Source: Mycolicibacterium xanthum
Lineage (GTDB): Bacteria; Actinomycetota; Actinomycetes; Mycobacteriales; Mycobacteriaceae
DNA length: 64,000 nucleotides
Direction of reading: 5' to 3'
NCBI RefSeq assembly: GCF_019710635.1
Contig: NZ_JAIFZS010000029.1
Location: 1 to 64,000 of the forward strand
In this document: one piece after another, positions 60,997-64,000 of the stretch
Layout of the letters: each line of letters starts with the position of its first letter
Numbering within the stretch: the stretch's first letter is position 1
Program-made: the position numbers and the translations under genes
Notes under the pieces: generated by a model
Told to the model about the DNA's origin: nothing
The model's database searches: none
The model's input: only the letters and a program-made list of their open reading frames with translations

Positions 60997-62502
60997 TTAG
61001 CGCTTGGTGAAAATCGTTCGGTGCCAGGCCTTGTCGACCACGCCGGTGATGTCGCTCATCACGTGCTTGATGGACAGGTACTCCTCGAGCGAGTACTGGC
61101 TCATGTCCTTGCCGAAACCCGAGGCGCCGAACCCGCCGTGCGGCATCTCGGAGATGATCGGGATGTGGTCGTTGATCCACACGCAGCCCGCGTGGATCTC
61201 CCGCGACGCCCGCTGCGCGCGGTACACGTCACGCGTCCACGCCGAGGCGGCCAGGCCGTAGGCGGTGTCGTTGGCCTGCCGGATGGCGTCGTCGTCGTCG
61301 GTGAACGGGCGCACCGTCAGCACCGGCCCGAAGATCTCGTCGCGCCACACCTCGGCGGACTCCGACACGTCGGTTATCAGCGTCGGCCGGTAGAACGACC
61401 CCGGCCCGTCGGGCGCCACCCCGCCGGTGACGATGCGCCCGCCCTCGGCCGGTGCCCGCTCGACCATGCCGGCCACCTTGGCACGGTGCGCCAGCGAGAT
61501 CAGCGGGCCCAGATCGGTGTCCGGGTCGCCGGGCTCACCGACGACGATCTTGGCGAACACCTCCTCGACCCCGGCGACGAAGTCGTCGTACAGGCCGGCC
61601 GACACGATCGCCCTGGTGGCCGCGGTGCAGTCCTGCCCGGTGTTGATCAGCGCGCCGGCCGCCGCACCCTGGATCGCGGCATCGAGATCGGCGTCGTCGA
61701 ACACCACGAACGGCGCCTTGCCGCCCAGTTCCAGCTGGGTGCGATGGCCGTGCGCCGCCGCCGCGAGCATGACCTTTCGCCCGACCGGCGTCGACCCGGT
61801 GAAGGTGACCATGTCGACGTCGGGATGGCCGGCCAGCCGGGTTCCCACATCCACCCCGGCACCGGTCACCACGTTGAACACGCCGTCGGGCAGACCGGCC
61901 TCGGAGGCCAGCCGGGCCAGCGTCAGCGTCGTCAACGGGGTGATCTCGGCCGGCTTGATCACCACCGAACACCCGGCGGCCAACGCGGGCAACACCTTCC
62001 ACACCGCCATCTGCAGCGGATAGTTCCACGGCGTGATGGTGGCGACCACCCCGACGGCCTCGCGGCGGATCGACGAGGTGTGGTCGCCGGAGTACTCGGC
62101 CGACGCCTTGCCCTCGAGGTGACGGGCGGCACCGGCGAAGAAGTCGATGTTGTCCACACTGCCCGGTACATCGAACTCGGTGGCCAGCCGCACCGGCTTG
62201 CCGGTCTGGCTGACCTCCTCGGCGACCAGGGTGTCGGCCGCCTCGTCGGCCAGCTTGGCCAGCTTGGCCAGCACCGCCGAGCGCTCGGCGGGGGTCGCAC
62301 CCGCCCACTGCCGCAGCGCGCTGCGAGCCGACGCGACCGCGGCGTCCACGTCGGCCGGCTGGGCCAGCGCATACTCGGCGACGGGCGCCCCGGTGGCCGG
62401 GTTGACCAGCACGTGCGGGGCGCCACCCGTCTGCACCGGCGCGCCGTCGATCCAGCTGCTGGCCAGGCGGGGAGTGACGGTCGAAGAGGGAACGACGCTC
62501 AT
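60997..62502 (-). CDS. NAD-dependent aldehyde dehydrogenase (aminobutyraldehyde-type)
   Basis: The 501-residue enzyme has the ALDH catalytic residues: Glu in LELGGKAPFVVF and Cys in NTGQDCTAATR, plus TPWNYP and FTGSTPVG for NAD. The GQDC surroundings and the C-terminal MPHGGFGASGFGKDMS resemble gamma-aminobutyraldehyde dehydrogenases. Together with a divergent Lrp regulator and an omega-aminotransferase it suggests breakdown of putrescine, lysine-derived or similar amines via an amino-aldehyde. In M. tuberculosis the related Rv3290c-Rv3293 (lat, lrpA, pcd) lie in the matching neighbourhood. Confidence 0.88.
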   Translation of the reverse strand: MSVVPSSTVTPRLASSWIDGAPVQTGGAPHVLVNPATGAPVAEYALAQPADVDAAVASARSALRQWAGATPAERSAVLAKLAKLADEAADTLVAEEVSQTGKPVRLATEFDVPGSVDNIDFFAGAARHLEGKASAEYSGDHTSSIRREAVGVVATITPWNYPLQMAVWKVLPALAAGCSVVIKPAEITPLTTLTLARLASEAGLPDGVFNVVTGAGVDVGTRLAGHPDVDMVTFTGSTPVGRKVMLAAAAHGHRTQLELGGKAPFVVFDDADLDAAIQGAAAGALINTGQDCTAATRAIVSAGLYDDFVAGVEEVFAKIVVGEPGDPDTDLGPLISLAHRAKVAGMVERAPAEGGRIVTGGVAPDGPGSFYRPTLITDVSESAEVWRDEIFGPVLTVRPFTDDDDAIRQANDTAYGLAASAWTRDVYRAQRASREIHAGCVWINDHIPIISEMPHGGFGASGFGKDMSQYSLEEYLSIKHVMSDITGVVDKAWHRTIFTKR

Positions 62503-62624
62503 TCCTCCACGCTATCGCGCGCTGCCGGGCATGGCTACGCATTCCGGCAGCCCCGACAACCCGCTACGCGCGATTTCATGGTCGTGGTTGCCTGCCGCGA
62601 CGGATTCCGTGCACAATCACAAGC
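62503..62624. promoter_or_regulatory. divergent aldehyde dehydrogenase / Lrp control region
   Basis: The 122-base gap between the two start codons must hold promoters for both and probably sites for the Lrp protein. No clear palindromic site could be assigned. Confidence 0.35.
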
Positions 62625-63146
62625 ATGGCTAACCCGGGGGCTCCGCATTCGGTCGGCCCCGCCTCGTTCCGAGTCAACCAGTCCCGGCCGGGCGCCGCGT
62701 TCCAGCTCGATGACCTGTCCAAGGCCATCATCGAGAAGCTGCAACAGGACGGCCGGCGCTCCTACGCGGGCATCGGCAAGTCGGTCGGGCTGTCCGAGGC
62801 CGCGGTGCGCCAGCGTGTCCAGCGCATGGTCGATGCCGGGGTCATGCAGATCGTCGCGGTCACCGATCCGATGCAGCTCGGGTTCGCCCGGCAGGCGATG
62901 ATCGGCATCCGCTGCACGGGGGACACCACCAAGATCGCCGAGAAGCTCGCCGCGATCGATTCCGTCGACTACGTGGTCCTGACCGCCGGCTCCTTCGACG
63001 CCATCGTCGAGGTGGTCTGCGAGGACGACGACGGACTGCTCGAACTGCTCAACACCCAGATCCGCGCGCTACCGGGAGTGATAGCCACCGAAACCCTGGT
63101 TTACCTGAGACTTGTCAAGCAGCAATACAATTGGGGAACACGATGA
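62625..63146 (+). CDS. Lrp/AsnC-family transcriptional regulator
   Basis: The 173-residue protein has an N-terminal extension of ~25 residues, a helix-turn-helix (LDDLSKAIIEKLQQDGRRSY, then AVRQRVQRMVDAGVM), and a C-terminal RAM ligand-binding domain (ALPGVIATETLVYLRL). It resembles LrpA (Rv3291c), which responds to amino acids and regulates lat. Its stop overlaps the start of the aminotransferase gene (ATGA), and it is divergent from the aldehyde dehydrogenase, so it probably controls both. Confidence 0.92.
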   Translation: MANPGAPHSVGPASFRVNQSRPGAAFQLDDLSKAIIEKLQQDGRRSYAGIGKSVGLSEAAVRQRVQRMVDAGVMQIVAVTDPMQLGFARQAMIGIRCTGDTTKIAEKLAAIDSVDYVVLTAGSFDAIVEVVCEDDDGLLELLNTQIRALPGVIATETLVYLRLVKQQYNWGTR

Positions 63147-64000
63147 CAACCACCGATACCGTGCAAGAGATTTCCGCCGAACTGGGCACCAAGGCCAACC
63201 GCCACCTGTGGGGGCACTTCGCCCGCCACGGCGCGGGCATCACGCCGCCGATCATCACCCGCGGCGAGGGGGTGACCATCTGGGACGACAAGGGCAAGAG
63301 CTATATCGACGGGCTCTCAGGCCTTTTCGTCGTGCAAGCCGGCCACGGCCGACAGGAACTCGCCGAGGCCGCGGCCAAGCAGGCGGAGAAGCTTGCGTTC
63401 TTCCCGCTCTGGTCCTACGCCACCCCGACGGCGATCGAGCTCGCGGAACGGCTGGCGAACTATGCCCCGGGCGATCTGAACCGGGTGTTCTTCACCACCG
63501 GCGGCGGCGAAGCGGTCGAATCGGCCTGGAAGCTGGCCAAACACTATTTCAAGCTCACCGGCAAACCCGGTAAGTACAAGGCGATCTCGCGTTCCATCGC
63601 CTATCACGGCACCCCGCACGGCGCGTTGGCGATCACCGGCCTGCCGACGTTCAAGGCGCCGTACGAGCCGATCACGCCGGGCGGGTTCCGGGTGCCCAAC
63701 ACCAACTTCTACCGTGCCCCGGCGCCATATGACAAGGACGAGAAGGCATTCGGCCAGTGGGCGGCCGACCGGATCGCCGAGGCGATCGAGTTCGAAGGCC
63801 CCGACTCGGTGGCCGCGGTGTTCCTGGAACCCGTGCAGAATGCCGGCGGGTGTTTCCCGCCGCCGCCCGGGTACTTCGAACGCGTGCGGGAGATCTGCGA
63901 CGAGTACGACGTGCTGTTGGTCTCCGACGAGGTGATCTGTGCGTTCGGGCGGATCGGTTCGATGTTCGCCTGCGACGACTTCGGCTACGTGCCCGACATC
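63143..64000 (+). CDS. class III omega-aminotransferase (partial, runs off the window)
   Basis: The first 286 residues of a PLP-dependent class III aminotransferase are present. GGGEAVESAWKLAKHY holds the PLP-phosphate region, and VSDEVICAFGRIG has the Asp that contacts the PLP ring. The lysine that binds PLP lies beyond the window. Sequence of this kind occurs in putrescine or omega-amino acid:pyruvate aminotransferases; 'lat' (lysine aminotransferase) is less likely from the text but cannot be excluded. Translationally coupled to the Lrp gene. Confidence 0.9.
   Translation, partial: MTTTDTVQEISAELGTKANRHLWGHFARHGAGITPPIITRGEGVTIWDDKGKSYIDGLSGLFVVQAGHGRQELAEAAAKQAEKLAFFPLWSYATPTAIELAERLANYAPGDLNRVFFTTGGGEAVESAWKLAKHYFKLTGKPGKYKAISRSIAYHGTPHGALAITGLPTFKAPYEPITPGGFRVPNTNFYRAPAPYDKDEKAFGQWAADRIAEAIEFEGPDSVAAVFLEPVQNAGGCFPPPPGYFERVREICDEYDVLLVSDEVICAFGRIGSMFACDDFGYVPDI

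Noticed and set aside
1..64000. Insertion sequences, prophage, tRNA or rRNA genes
   Set aside because: No transposase, integrase, phage structural gene, or RNA-gene signature was recognised on reading both strands.

Overview
The window is high-GC actinobacterial DNA. Its gene order closely follows the Mycobacterium tuberculosis Rv3296-Rv3319 neighbourhood: lhr, nei1, an RluA-type synthase, glpD2, lpdA, Rv3304, amiA1, amiB1, deoD, pmmB, upp, satS, add, deoA, cdd, sdhCDAB. A haemophore pair, an EspC-like/NlpC pair and a carotenoid cluster are interleaved with this backbone. The most likely source is a pigmented environmental Mycobacterium/Mycolicibacterium. No rRNA, tRNA, insertion sequence, prophage or CRISPR array was seen.

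Layout. 1-4.5 kb: an SDR, a stand-alone CYP102-like P450 divergent from a TetR regulator, and two small secreted proteins, one haemophore-like. 4.6-10 kb: lhr and nei1, translationally coupled. 10-11 kb: a DUF559 endonuclease-like gene. 11.1-15 kb: DesA3-type acyl desaturase, its ferredoxin-reductase-like partner, a divergent DesT/FabR-type repressor and a crotonase. 15-24 kb: SDR plus polyproline secreted protein, RluA-type pseudouridine synthase, glpD2, lpdA, a GGCT-fold protein, UDP-glucose dehydrogenase and a second DUF559 gene. 24-32.3 kb: amidohydrolases, purine/pyrimidine salvage (deoD, upp), pmmB, an AbrB-type membrane protein and an MFS exporter. 32.4-40.7 kb: EspC-like and NlpC/P60 proteins, then two tandem 1067-residue cyclase-homology/ATPase paralogues with a decayed NlpC tail between them. 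40.9-45.1 kb: satS, add, deoA, cdd. 45.3-48.9 kb: sdhCDAB, followed by a 14-copy 59-bp tandem repeat. 49.7-58.3 kb: carotenoid genes (glycosyltransferase, idi, Rieske protein, crtU, crtYd, crtYc, crtB, crtI, crtE) that together fit aromatic carotenoid (isorenieratene/leprotene-type) synthesis. 58.4-60.6 kb: MmpL transporter. 61-64 kb: aldehyde dehydrogenase, Lrp regulator and an omega-aminotransferase cut by the window end, probably amine or diamine catabolism.

The most unusual layer is between the genes. Two families of hairpin-forming palindromic repeats occur at 13 places, mostly at gene 3' ends: a 'GGCATTCC' family (7 copies, conserved loop) and a 'GCGCGAGCGCGCG' family (6 copies). Several ~1 kb gene cassettes, including both DUF559 genes, sit between two copies. 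There are also short in-frame minisatellites in lhr, deoA and crtYd, an insertion in sdhA, and several promoters whose -10 hexamer lies 7-8 bases before the start codon, the pattern of leaderless mRNAs.
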